From assembly GCA_031279175.1 (NCBI GenBank), contig JAITJA010000016.1, forward strand, positions 1-14,635: a stretch of 14,635 bases of DNA. Direction: 5' to 3'. The position numbers and the translations under genes were made by a program. The notes under the pieces are model-generated. The model worked only from the letters and a program-made list of their open reading frames with translations. It ran no database searches and was not told the DNA's origin. The stretch's first letter is position 1, and each line of letters begins with the position of its first letter. The DNA comes from Odoribacteraceae bacterium. GTDB taxonomy: Bacteria; Bacteroidota; Bacteroidia; Bacteroidales; Marinifilaceae. This document shows, piece after piece, positions 6,771 through 14,131 of this stretch.

Positions 6771-7622
6771 CGGGTCGGGGTAGCGGGCAAACCAGCGGAT
6801 GACTTTCTCGCTATAACTCCTGGAGACGGGTATATCGGGAGCGTTCTCCACGCCCAGTTCGAGGTATACCCCCTCTTTCCCGCGCCGGATGACCTTCACG
6901 TGCTCGAAGTTGACCAGGTAGGAACGGTGGCAACGCAGGACATCCGTGCCGACGAGCTGTTCCTCGAGTGCCTTTAGCGTGTTGCGTAGCAGGAAGCGCG
7001 TGACCTTCCCCTTGTTCAGGTACCAGATCACCGCGTAATTGTCCGACGACTCGATGTACAGCAGGCCGAGGCGCGAGATGGAGAGCCGCGTTTCCCCCTT
7101 CTCGTCGCGAAACGAGAAACCGCGCGGGGTTGTTCCTGCTTCTTCCCTCTCCTCCTCGATCCGCTGGAGACGCCGCGCCTGCTCGACGCGCGAGAAGTAG
7201 AGATGCAGGATCGCGTAAGGTAGCAGGAGCACGAGGGCCGTGTTCGTCACCGATTCCCGGAAGGTATGCCACGCGTCGCGCTCCCCGTCGTTGACCGCGA
7301 GCGTGTACAGCGTGAAGAATAACGCCATGAAAAAGATCTCCGCCGCGATCCAGGCCGCGTAACGCCCGACGGTCAACCCGCGGCGCCGCGCCTGGTAATA
7401 CATCAGCACCCGGCTAATCATCACGACCCCCATCCCCGTGAGAATAATGAGGCTCGAGAAAAGAAAAAACGCGAGATCAGAGACCTTGTACCATCCCCTG
7501 GACGCGAATGGCTTGTAGATATTAATAAACACCAGCGCGAACATGGCCGTGAAGATCACGAGCCGCGTCAGGTTCGCTCGCTCGTGCATATACCCCGGTA
7601 TCTTCTTATTCCAAACGTCCAT
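6765..7622 (-). CDS. Membrane-anchored LytTR-family DNA-binding regulator
   Basis: The protein is 285 residues with four predicted membrane helices (about 20-37, 50-73, 89-110 and 124-143). A charged linker (about 144-170, RVEQARRLQRIEEEREEAG) follows, then a LytTR DNA-binding domain (about 172-280). The domain shows ISRLGLLYIESSDNYAVIWYL, FLLRNTLKALEEQL, DVLRCHRSYLVNFEHVKVI and a final PVSRSYSEKV, all standard LytTR landmarks. There is no receiver domain, so it is not a canonical response regulator; this membrane-plus-LytTR design is common in Bacteroidota, where the signal may be sensed by the membrane part. Targets are unknown. It converges on tyrA with a 6-nt overlap and is divergent from the hydrolase gene. 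Repeats upstream of it suggest self-regulation. Confidence 0.92.
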   Translation of the reverse strand: MDVWNKKIPGYMHERANLTRLVIFTAMFALVFINIYKPFASRGWYKVSDLAFFLFSSLIILTGMGVVMISRVLMYYQARRRGLTVGRYAAWIAAEIFFMALFFTLYTLAVNDGERDAWHTFRESVTNTALVLLLPYAILHLYFSRVEQARRLQRIEEEREEAGTTPRGFSFRDEKGETRLSISRLGLLYIESSDNYAVIWYLNKGKVTRFLLRNTLKALEEQLVGTDVLRCHRSYLVNFEHVKVIRRGKEGVYLELGVENAPDIPVSRSYSEKVIRWFARYPDPS

Positions 7623-7638
7623 TCCTTTGGTTTTCGGG

Positions 7639-7646
7639 CAAAGGTA
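7639..7646 (-). promoter_or_regulatory. -7 promoter element of the LytTR regulator gene
   Basis: On the minus strand TACCTTTG (7646 to 7639) matches TAnnTTTG exactly and lies 16 nt before the ATG at 7622, giving a very short leader. No -33 TTTG is found at the expected distance. Instead a TTCGTCCC repeat occupies that place, as would fit an activator-dependent promoter. Confidence 0.6.
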
Positions 7647-7651
7647 TTCTT

Positions 7652-7720
7652 TTCGTCGTTGTCATTCGTCCCGCGTAACGGATTTTCGTCCCGTATCGTG
7701 CATTTCGTCCCTTCGTCCTT
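7652..7720. repeat. TTCGTCCC direct repeats upstream of the LytTR gene
   Basis: Plus-strand copies are TTCGTCCCG (7665-7673), TTCGTCCCG (7685-7693), TTCGTCCCT (7704-7712) and the overlapping TTCGTCCTT (7712-7720), plus a partial TTCGTCGTT (7652-7660). The three full copies lie 20 and 19 bp apart, about two helical turns. LytTR proteins characteristically bind pairs of direct repeats on one DNA face, so these are plausible operator sites for the regulator encoded just downstream. The link is inferred; the motif itself was not matched to a published LytTR site. Confidence 0.55.
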
Positions 7721-7776
7721 GCCCCCGGCCCTTTTATTTGGAACGAGTTATCGCGCGACGTTAGTTCGCGTTTGAA

Positions 7777-8928
7777 ATGGCAAACACGATGCTCCTTACT
7801 CGCCGCGCGCGATTCCTGAAATCGCTCTTCACGCTCGACCACCGGGTGCGCCTCGGTGACGTGCCCGTCGAGATCCACCCCTGCCCGTTCGTTCGGGAAA
7901 TGGGAAACCGGGAGAGGGACGACCCGCGCGATCGCGTGCTGCCCGGCGACTTCTATCCCGTGCCGGACAACCGGGTCGTAGAGAACGAGCGCTTCTCGTA
8001 TCCCGTCTTCCTGCCGCGTGGCGCGAGCCGGGCGAGCCAGGCAATCATTCTCCTCCACGGGCTCAACGAGCGCGACTGGGACAAGTATCTCCCCTGGGCC
8101 GAGCGGCTGCTCCTCGATACCGGGAAAGCCGTCATTCTCTTCCCCATCGCCTTCCACGTGAACCGCGTGCCCACGCCGTGGCGCGATTCCCGGGTGCTGC
8201 ACGCCCTCGCCGGCGAGAGACGACGGGGAATGTCCGACGCCGCGAATGCCACCTTCGTCAATGTTGCCATCAGCACGCGCCTCTCCGCCTGCCCTTCCCG
8301 CTTCCACCTCTCCGGCAAGGAGACGCTCTTTAATCTCTGGCAACTCGTCGCGGCAATACGCGACGGGCGACATCCCCTTTTCCACGAGGGAACGACGGTA
8401 GACCTCTTCGCCTACTCCATCGGCGCGTTACTGGCACAGGTGCTGCTGCTGGCCGATCCTTGCCAGTTGACGACCGCCTCCCGCCTCTTTATCTTCTGCG
8501 GCGGGGCGCTGTTCAGTTACATGGACGGCAGCGCCCGGGACATCATTGACCGGGAAGCCTACTCCCGCGTGCGCTCTTTCTACCTGAACGAGTTCCTGTC
8601 AACGCCCGGCGCGCTCGATGACCCGTTCGACGAGGCCTTCCGCGCGCTGATCCTCCCGGGACTTTCGCGGGAGCGCCGAGAGGCTTTCTTCGAACGTGCC
8701 CGCGCCCGCGTTCGGGTCGTGACGCTCGACAACGACACGGTGATGCCTACCGCCGGGGCTCGCGCCGCGCTCGGGGAAGGACTCGCGCGGGAGATGCTCG
8801 ACGAGATGAGCTTCCCTTTCCCCTGCACGCACCAGCAACCCTTCCCCCTCCACGAGCGCGTCTCCCCGTCGCTTGTCCACCGTTCCTTCGAGGCGCTCTT
8901 TTCTCGCGCCGCCGCGTTGCTCGCGTGA
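7777..8928 (+). CDS. Alpha/beta-hydrolase-like protein, resembling DUF6051
   Basis: The protein is 383 residues and probably cytoplasmic, as no signal peptide is seen. Hydrolase-fold features are AIILLHGLNERDWDKYLPWAERL (89-111, with the HG oxyanion-hole motif) and a nucleophile-elbow-like LFAYSIGALLAQVLL (210-224), in which AYSIG stands in for GxSxG with Ser214. A late strand VVTLDNDTVMP (314-324) offers an acid, and CTHQQPFP (350-357) carries a likely catalytic His352. The overall pattern fits the Bacteroidota family DUF6051; that name is from memory and is less certain than the fold. The substrate is unknown. It is divergent from the LytTR gene across 154 bp; no clear promoter box of its own was found. 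The downstream mnmE has its own promoter. Confidence 0.75.
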   Translation: MANTMLLTRRARFLKSLFTLDHRVRLGDVPVEIHPCPFVREMGNRERDDPRDRVLPGDFYPVPDNRVVENERFSYPVFLPRGASRASQAIILLHGLNERDWDKYLPWAERLLLDTGKAVILFPIAFHVNRVPTPWRDSRVLHALAGERRRGMSDAANATFVNVAISTRLSACPSRFHLSGKETLFNLWQLVAAIRDGRHPLFHEGTTVDLFAYSIGALLAQVLLLADPCQLTTASRLFIFCGGALFSYMDGSARDIIDREAYSRVRSFYLNEFLSTPGALDDPFDEAFRALILPGLSRERREAFFERARARVRVVTLDNDTVMPTAGARAALGEGLAREMLDEMSFPFPCTHQQPFPLHERVSPSLVHRSFEALFSRAAALLA

Positions 8929-8946
8929 GGCCCCCGTCCCGACTTG

Positions 8947-8963
8947 TTTTTGCTATCTTCGCG
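8947..8963 (+). promoter_or_regulatory. Promoter element upstream of mnmE
   Basis: TTTTTGCTATCTTCGCG contains TATCTTCG (8954-8961), a one-base variant of the -7 box TAnnTTTG. It is identical in 16 of 17 positions to the element before the helicase gene (10472-10488). It lies 22 nt before the mnmE ATG. No clear -33 box was seen. Confidence 0.5.
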
Positions 8964-8985
8964 ACGCGTGTTAATACAAGTCATC

Positions 8986-10371
8986 ATGGATAATTCAGTT
9001 ATATGTGCTTTCGCGACGCCCCCGGGAAGGGGAGCCATCGCCGTGGCCCGGGTATCGGGAGAAGGGGCTATTGCCCTTTGCGAGGAGATCACCCGTCTCC
9101 GCGACGGCAGGAAACTATCGGCGTGCCCGGCGCGCGCGCTGCTGGTGGGGGATATAATGGACGGCGAGACCTGCCTGGACGAAGCGATGATCGCGCTATT
9201 CCGCTCCCCGCGATCTTTTACCGGGGAAGAGAGCGTGGAGATCTCCTGTCACGGGTCGGTATACATCCAGCAGCGCCTGTTGCAGTTACTCGTTGCCGCC
9301 GGGGCACGGATAGCCTCTCCCGGGGAGTTCACGCGGCGCGCGTTCCTGAACGGGAAGATAGACCTCCCGCGGGCCGAGGCGGTAATGGACCTGGTCTCCG
9401 CCAACACTCCCGTGGCGCACGACATGGCGATGAAACAGATGCGCGGTGGTTTCTCTTCCGGCCTGGAGGCGCTCCGGGAAGAGTTACTCCGGGTGGCCTC
9501 GCTCGTGGAGCTGGAGCTGGATTTCGCGGAGGAGGAGGTGACATTTGCCGACCACCACGAGTTACTGGCTATCGCGCGACATGCCCGGGAGGTTATCGTC
9601 GGGTTACGCGACTCCTTTTCGCTGGGCAACGTGCTGAAAAACGGCGTTCCCGCGGCCATCGTTGGCCCGCCGAACGCGGGAAAGAGCACGCTGCTGAACA
9701 CCCTGGCAAGAGAGGAGCGCGCGATCGTCTCGCCGCGCGAGGGAACAACGCGGGACGCGATCGAGGAGATAATCAACATCCGGGGAATTGACTTCCGGTT
9801 CATTGATACTGCCGGGATACGAGAGACCGACGACGAGATCGAGGCGATGGGAGTCGAGCGCGCGATCGCGGCGATCAAGCGGTCGCGGGTCGTCTTGCTC
9901 CTTGTTGACGCGCCGCGCCTCTCCTCGTTCCCGTGCTATCGCGACCGGGTGCGAGAGCACTTATCTCCCGGAGCTTCTCTCGTGATCCTGCTGAACAAGA
10001 TCGACGTCATGGATGCCCCGGACACGCTCGCGGGGGAAATCCGCGCACTATATCCCGGGGAGACATTCCTCCCGCTCTCCGCGCGAACGGGAGAGGGGGT
10101 AGATGATCTCCTGCACTTCTTGTTTTCAGTAGTCGCGACGGACATGCACGTTTCTCCCGTGCTCGTTAGTAATGCCCGTCACCACGAGTCGCTCGCGCGC
10201 GCCGCGGAATCGCTTGATCGTCTTCTCGAGGGCTTATCCTCTGGTTTGGGTGGCGAACTCCTCTCCCGTGATCTCCGCGACGCGCTACACTACATCGGCG
10301 AGATCACCGGCGAGATTACCACGCGCGAGATCCTTGGTAATATCTTCAAGAACTTCTGCATTGGCAAGTAA
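8986..10371 (+). CDS. mnmE: tRNA uridine-5-carboxymethylaminomethyl modification GTPase MnmE
   Basis: MnmE acts with MnmG to modify the wobble uridine (U34) of several tRNAs in the cytoplasm, using a folate cofactor and GTP hydrolysis. The protein is 461 residues, the usual size. The N-terminal folate-binding domain (1-120) starts ICAFATPPGRGAIAVARVSG and includes RSFTGEESVEISCHG. The inserted G domain has G1 GPPNAGKS (227-234), G2 GTTRD (253-257), G3 DTAG (274-277) and G4 NKID (337-340). The C-terminus is the hallmark CIGK with Cys458. The ATG at 8986 is chosen over the longer frame beginning at TTG 8944, because family members begin just before the ICAFATPPG block and the longer frame would cover the promoter element. 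Confidence 0.97.
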   Translation: MDNSVICAFATPPGRGAIAVARVSGEGAIALCEEITRLRDGRKLSACPARALLVGDIMDGETCLDEAMIALFRSPRSFTGEESVEISCHGSVYIQQRLLQLLVAAGARIASPGEFTRRAFLNGKIDLPRAEAVMDLVSANTPVAHDMAMKQMRGGFSSGLEALREELLRVASLVELELDFAEEEVTFADHHELLAIARHAREVIVGLRDSFSLGNVLKNGVPAAIVGPPNAGKSTLLNTLAREERAIVSPREGTTRDAIEEIINIRGIDFRFIDTAGIRETDDEIEAMGVERAIAAIKRSRVVLLLVDAPRLSSFPCYRDRVREHLSPGASLVILLNKIDVMDAPDTLAGEIRALYPGETFLPLSARTGEGVDDLLHFLFSVVATDMHVSPVLVSNARHHESLARAAESLDRLLEGLSSGLGGELLSRDLRDALHYIGEITGEITTREILGNIFKNFCIGK

Positions 10372-10471
10372 TCTTTCGGCCGCCAGGCATCTTCTTCCTG
10401 CTCTTTCTTATTCCTCCTCTTGCCCGGGACGCGGGGGGAGATGGGGGAGGTAACATTTCTGTTCCCCCCTC

Positions 10472-10488
10472 TTTTTGCTACCTTCGCG
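10472..10488 (+). promoter_or_regulatory. Promoter element upstream of the UvrD-type helicase gene
   Basis: TTTTTGCTACCTTCGCG includes TACCTTCG (10479-10486), a near match to TAnnTTTG and almost identical to the mnmE element. It lies 24 nt before the proposed TTG start at 10513. It therefore argues against the in-frame ATGs at 10420 and 10441 as the true start. Confidence 0.5.
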
Positions 10489-10512
10489 TCGGATCAATCA
10501 AAGACAATACAC

Positions 10513-12768
10513 TTGGATTTCTCGGGAGAATTAAATAATAGTCAGTTAGAAGCCGTGGTACACGCGAGCGGTCCGGCGTTAGTCATTGCCGGGGCTGGAT
10601 CGGGCAAGACACGCGTGCTGACCTACCGTGTCGCCCAGCTATTGAGCAATGGCGTTCCGGCCTACCGCGTGTTAGCGCTCACCTTCACGAACAAGGCGGC
10701 GAGAGAAATGCAGCGGCGCGTGGCGTCACTCGTTGGCGACATGCAGGCGGCCAGCCTGTGGATGGGGACATTCCACTCGATCTTCGGGAAAATTCTACGC
10801 GTAGAGGCAGAAATCCTTGGCTACACGCGAGATTTCACGATCTACGACGCGCAAGACTCGAGGAACATGATCAAGCAGATCATAAAAGAGCTGAAGCTCG
10901 ACGACAAAATCTACAAGTCCAACGACGTGCAGGGGAGAATATCGATGGCCAAGAACATGTTAATCACCCCAGAGGCGTACGCCCTGTCCGACAACATCCG
11001 CCAGGCAGACAAAGCCGCGCGAAAACCGGCAATACACGAGGTATACAGGTACTACGCGGCCCGTTGCAAGAAAAGCAACGTGATGGACTTCGACGACCTG
11101 CTGTTGCAAACGAACATCCTGTTCCGGGACTTCCCCGACGTGCTGGAAAAATACCAGCGAAAGTTCGAGTACCTGCTCGTCGACGAGTACCAGGACACGA
11201 ACTACTCCCAGTACCTGATCATAAAAAAGCTCTCCGCGCTACACCATAATATATGTGTCGTGGGAGACGACGCGCAAAGCATATACTCGTTTCGAGGAGC
11301 GCGCCTCGAGAACATCCTCAACTTCAAAAACGATTACCCGGAGTACTCCCTCTACAAGCTCGAGCAAAACTACCGCTCGACCACGACCATCGTCGGGGCT
11401 GCCAACAGCGTCATCGCGCGCAACCAGGAGCAAATCCCCAAAGAGCTCTTCTCCCGGAACGAGGAAGGGGAAAAAATCAAGGTCATCCGCGCCCTCTCCG
11501 ACAGGGAAGAAAGCGTGCAAGTCGTCAACGAAATCTACCGCGCGGCGAGGGACGAGCGCCAGGACTACAGCCGCTTCGCCATCCTCTACCGCACGAACGC
11601 CCAGTCCCGCCTCTTCGAGGAAGTCCTCCGCAAGCTAAACATCCCCTACCGGATATACGGCGGCACCTCCTTCTACCAGCGCAAGGAGGTCAAGGACCTG
11701 CTGGCATACCTGCGCCTGGCCGTCAACCGGGAAGACGAGGAAGCCCTCCGTCGCGTCATCAACTACCCCCGCCGGGGAATCGGCGACACGACCGTCGAGA
11801 TGCTCCGGGAAATCGCGCGATTACACGACGTCAGCACCTGGAACGTGCTGGAAAACCTCGACCGCTTCAACCAGCTATCCGCGGCGACGGCGCGCCGGTT
11901 AGTCGCTTTCAGGGAAATGATCGACGGCTTCTCCGCGATGGCACGCGACGAGGAAGCCTTCCCCGTTGCCCGTCACGTGGCGCTCTCCTCCGGCATCGTC
12001 GCCGACCTCTCCGGAGACAGCACCCCGGAAGGCGTGTCGCGAAGGGAAAACGTCGAGGAGCTACTCAACGCCGTGAAAGCATTCTCCGAGGCCGCGTACA
12101 AGGAAAACAACGAGGATCGCCTCGCCCGCTTCCTCTCGGAAATCGCCCTGCTGACTGACCAGGACAACGAGAAATCGGACGACACGCCCAAGGTAACGCT
12201 CATGACCGTACACTCGGCCAAGGGATTAGAATTCCCCACCGTCTGCGTGGTCGGCCTCGAGGAAGCCCTCTTCCCGTCGGTACAAAGCGTATACTCGGCG
12301 GAAAACCTCGAGGAAGAGCGCCGTCTCTTCTACGTGGCACTGACGCGCGCGGAAAAACGCCTGATCCTCTCGCACGCCCTGACCCGCTACCGCAACGGGG
12401 AGATCACGTCGCCACGCCCCTCCCGTTTCATTGGCGAGATCACCCCGTGCTTCATCTCCGCCCCCGCCCCCGCCCGCGTACCGCCGCGTACCGGCCACGA
12501 GCATCCCGTGCAGGCGCGTGTCGAGCGGCGCGTCGAGGCCCCCGTCGAACCCGTGGAGGTCGGCGACGTCGACCTCACCCGCCTGCGTCCCTTGTTGCCG
12601 GAGGCCATCGTACCGGGAATCGTCGTCTATCACGACGTCTTCGGCGCCGGTAAGGTGCTCTCCGTCGAGGGAACGGGGGGAAACAGGAAGGCCAACGTCT
12701 ACTTCGGGAAGCACGGGCCGAAAGTGCTATTACTAAAGTTCGCGAGGCTATCAGCGGAAAAAGAATAA
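10513..12768 (+). CDS. UvrD/PcrA-type superfamily 1 DNA helicase
   Basis: An ATP-dependent 3'-5' DNA helicase acting in DNA repair and replication-fork clearance. From the TTG at 10513 it has 751 residues. All SF1A motifs are present: Q motif LNNSQLEAV, Walker A AGAGSGKT (26-33), Ia LTFTNKAAREM, Ib GTFHS (85-89), Walker B LLVDEYQDT (221-229), III GDDAQSIYSFRGA (251-263), IV LEQNYRS (283-289), V VTLMTVHSAKGLEFP (561-575) and VI RRLFYVALTRAEKR (603-616). A Pro/Val/Arg-rich linker (about 648-685) leads to a PcrA-like C-terminal Tudor-type module (701-746, GIVVYHDVFGAGKVLSVEG...VYFGKHGPKVLLLKFARL). The motifs do not separate UvrD from PcrA, so no symbol is given. The start is chosen from the promoter position and from the usual short lead before the Q motif. 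Confidence 0.93.
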   Translation: MDFSGELNNSQLEAVVHASGPALVIAGAGSGKTRVLTYRVAQLLSNGVPAYRVLALTFTNKAAREMQRRVASLVGDMQAASLWMGTFHSIFGKILRVEAEILGYTRDFTIYDAQDSRNMIKQIIKELKLDDKIYKSNDVQGRISMAKNMLITPEAYALSDNIRQADKAARKPAIHEVYRYYAARCKKSNVMDFDDLLLQTNILFRDFPDVLEKYQRKFEYLLVDEYQDTNYSQYLIIKKLSALHHNICVVGDDAQSIYSFRGARLENILNFKNDYPEYSLYKLEQNYRSTTTIVGAANSVIARNQEQIPKELFSRNEEGEKIKVIRALSDREESVQVVNEIYRAARDERQDYSRFAILYRTNAQSRLFEEVLRKLNIPYRIYGGTSFYQRKEVKDLLAYLRLAVNREDEEALRRVINYPRRGIGDTTVEMLREIARLHDVSTWNVLENLDRFNQLSAATARRLVAFREMIDGFSAMARDEEAFPVARHVALSSGIVADLSGDSTPEGVSRRENVEELLNAVKAFSEAAYKENNEDRLARFLSEIALLTDQDNEKSDDTPKVTLMTVHSAKGLEFPTVCVVGLEEALFPSVQSVYSAENLEEERRLFYVALTRAEKRLILSHALTRYRNGEITSPRPSRFIGEITPCFISAPAPARVPPRTGHEHPVQARVERRVEAPVEPVEVGDVDLTRLRPLLPEAIVPGIVVYHDVFGAGKVLSVEGTGGNRKANVYFGKHGPKVLLLKFARLSAEKE

Positions 12769-12819
12769 ACGTAACGGCAAAAAAGAGATGAACATAGCGG
12801 CCAAAAAAGAAATAATCCT

Positions 12820-12827
12820 TACATTTG
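12820..12827 (+). promoter_or_regulatory. -7 promoter element of the DUF4290-folK pair
   Basis: TACATTTG matches TAnnTTTG exactly and is the same octamer as in the aromatic-operon promoter. It lies 101 nt before the ATG at 12929 in the 160-nt gap after the helicase gene. No TTTG is visible at the -33 position. Confidence 0.45.
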
Positions 12828-12928
12828 CCCCCGCGTCCAGGAATGACGCGATACACGCGGCGGATACCGGGAAATCAAGATAATCACCCCCCGACCGACA
12901 GATTTTTTTAAGACAAACTAAATCCACG

Positions 12929-13597
12929 ATGGACTATAACACGGAAAGAAAAAGATTGCTCCTCCCGGAGTACGGGAGACATATCCAAACCATGGTAGAT
13001 GAAGTCGCTACCATCAAAGACAGGGAAGAACGTACCCTGGCGGCGAAAGCAGTAATTAACGTGATGGGAAACCTCTACCCGCACTTGAGGGACATCCTCG
13101 ATTTCAGGCACAAGTTATGGGATCACCTCGCCATCATGTCAAACTTTAGTCTCGACATCGACACGCCTTACCCCGTGCCGGCGAGGGAAAGCCTGGAGAA
13201 AAAACCAGACAAAATGGAGTACTGCGAGCACAAAACCCGCATGAAGCATTACGGCAACATCGCCGAAAGAATGATACAGAAAATCAAAACGCTACAAACA
13301 TTCGAGCAGAGAAGGGATCTCCTCGTCCTCACCGCCCAGCACATGAAAAAGTCGTTTATCGCCTGGAACAACGATTCCGTCGAAGACGAGCGGATATTCA
13401 GCGACATCCGCCTCATGTACGGCGAGGGGGTCGATATACCGGCAAACCTCGTCCTCCCGCGCTTCAAGGAATCAACCCAGAAAAAACAAGGGAAAAACAC
13501 GAATACCTTCCAGAATTACAACCAGAACAATGCCCCGGCATACAAGGGGAAAACAAATGGAGGGAAAAGACCATTCTACAAGAAACCGTACGCCTGA
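12929..13597 (+). CDS. DUF4290 domain-containing protein
   Basis: The protein is 222 residues and has no signal peptide. The first 180 residues match my recollection of the Bacteroidota-specific DUF4290 family: the start MDYNTERKRLLLPEYGRHIQTMV is nearly diagnostic. KAVINVMGNLYPHLRDILDFRHKLWDHLAIMS and later IQKIKTLQTFEQRRDLLVLTAQHMKKSFIAWN follow. The fold appears alpha-helical and the function is unknown. Residues 183-222 form a disordered-looking tail rich in Lys, Asn, Gln and Gly that ends GGKRPFYKKPYA, suggestive of nucleic-acid contact but not proof of it. The start of folK lies inside this tail. In relatives the family is often next to murA; here the neighbour is folK. Confidence 0.9.
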   Translation: MDYNTERKRLLLPEYGRHIQTMVDEVATIKDREERTLAAKAVINVMGNLYPHLRDILDFRHKLWDHLAIMSNFSLDIDTPYPVPARESLEKKPDKMEYCEHKTRMKHYGNIAERMIQKIKTLQTFEQRRDLLVLTAQHMKKSFIAWNNDSVEDERIFSDIRLMYGEGVDIPANLVLPRFKESTQKKQGKNTNTFQNYNQNNAPAYKGKTNGGKRPFYKKPYA

Positions 13598-14090
13598 GCT
13601 CGCGCTCTCAGCGCTCATCTTCGGGAGCAACCGTGGAGATCGCGAGGGAAATATCAACCGGGCCATCGCGCTCGTGAACGCCATCGGGCGGGAAGAACGA
13701 CGCTCGGCGCTCTACGAGAGCGATCCATGGGGATTCGATGACCATATCCCGTTTTATAACCAGGTGGTGCTCTATCGCACCGCCCTCGCGCCGCGCGACG
13801 TGCTGAAAACCTGCATGGAAACGGAACAACGCCTCGGGCGACAACGCGACGCCTCTGCCCGTTACGCCCCCCGTCCCATTGACGTTGACATCCTCTTCCA
13901 CGGCGCGCTGGTCATCGATCATCCTGACCTCGTCATCCCCCATCCTCGCCTCCCGGACCGTCGTTTCGTCCTCGTGCCGCTCGGCGAGATACTCCCGGAC
14001 TTTATCCATCCTACCCTCGGCAAGCCCATTTCCACGCTGCTGGAAGAGTGCGCGGATCACGGGAACGTGCGCCTTGCCGGGATCTCTTGA
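13557..14090 (+). CDS. folK: 2-amino-4-hydroxy-6-hydroxymethyldihydropteridine pyrophosphokinase
   Basis: HPPK transfers pyrophosphate from ATP to 6-hydroxymethyl-7,8-dihydropterin, the step before dihydropteroate synthase in folate synthesis. The protein is 177 residues from ATG 13557; an in-frame ATG at 13530 would add nine. Landmarks are ALIFGSNRGDREGNI (19-33), the pterin-binding YESDPWGF, FYNQVVLYRT, ETEQRLGR, RYAPRPIDVDIL (102-113, with the Mg-binding DxD) and IPHPRLPDRRFVLVPLGEI. No start codon exists between the end of the DUF4290 gene and the first conserved strand, so folK must begin inside that gene, overlapping it by 41 nt and probably translationally coupled. It ends 41 nt before the palindrome array. 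Confidence 0.94.
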   Translation: MEGKDHSTRNRTPELALSALIFGSNRGDREGNINRAIALVNAIGREERRSALYESDPWGFDDHIPFYNQVVLYRTALAPRDVLKTCMETEQRLGRQRDASARYAPRPIDVDILFHGALVIDHPDLVIPHPRLPDRRFVLVPLGEILPDFIHPTLGKPISTLLEECADHGNVRLAGIS

Positions 14091-14131
14091 CGCTCACCGC
14101 GAGCCCTTTCTCGACTCCCGCCCCCCGTTTT

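Noticed and set aside
8944..8985. Extended N-terminus of MnmE from the TTG at 8944
   Set aside because: The extension would overlap the promoter element, and the family begins at the ICAFATPPG block just after ATG 8986.
9249..9878. 209-codon minus-strand frame opposite mnmE
   Set aside because: It is Ser/Arg-rich antisense shadow sequence; the mnmE GTPase motifs occupy the other strand.
11253..12158. 301-codon plus-strand frame within the helicase gene
   Set aside because: The product is rich in Arg, Pro and Gly, as expected for an out-of-frame reading of GC-rich DNA. The helicase motifs run through the same region in the true frame.
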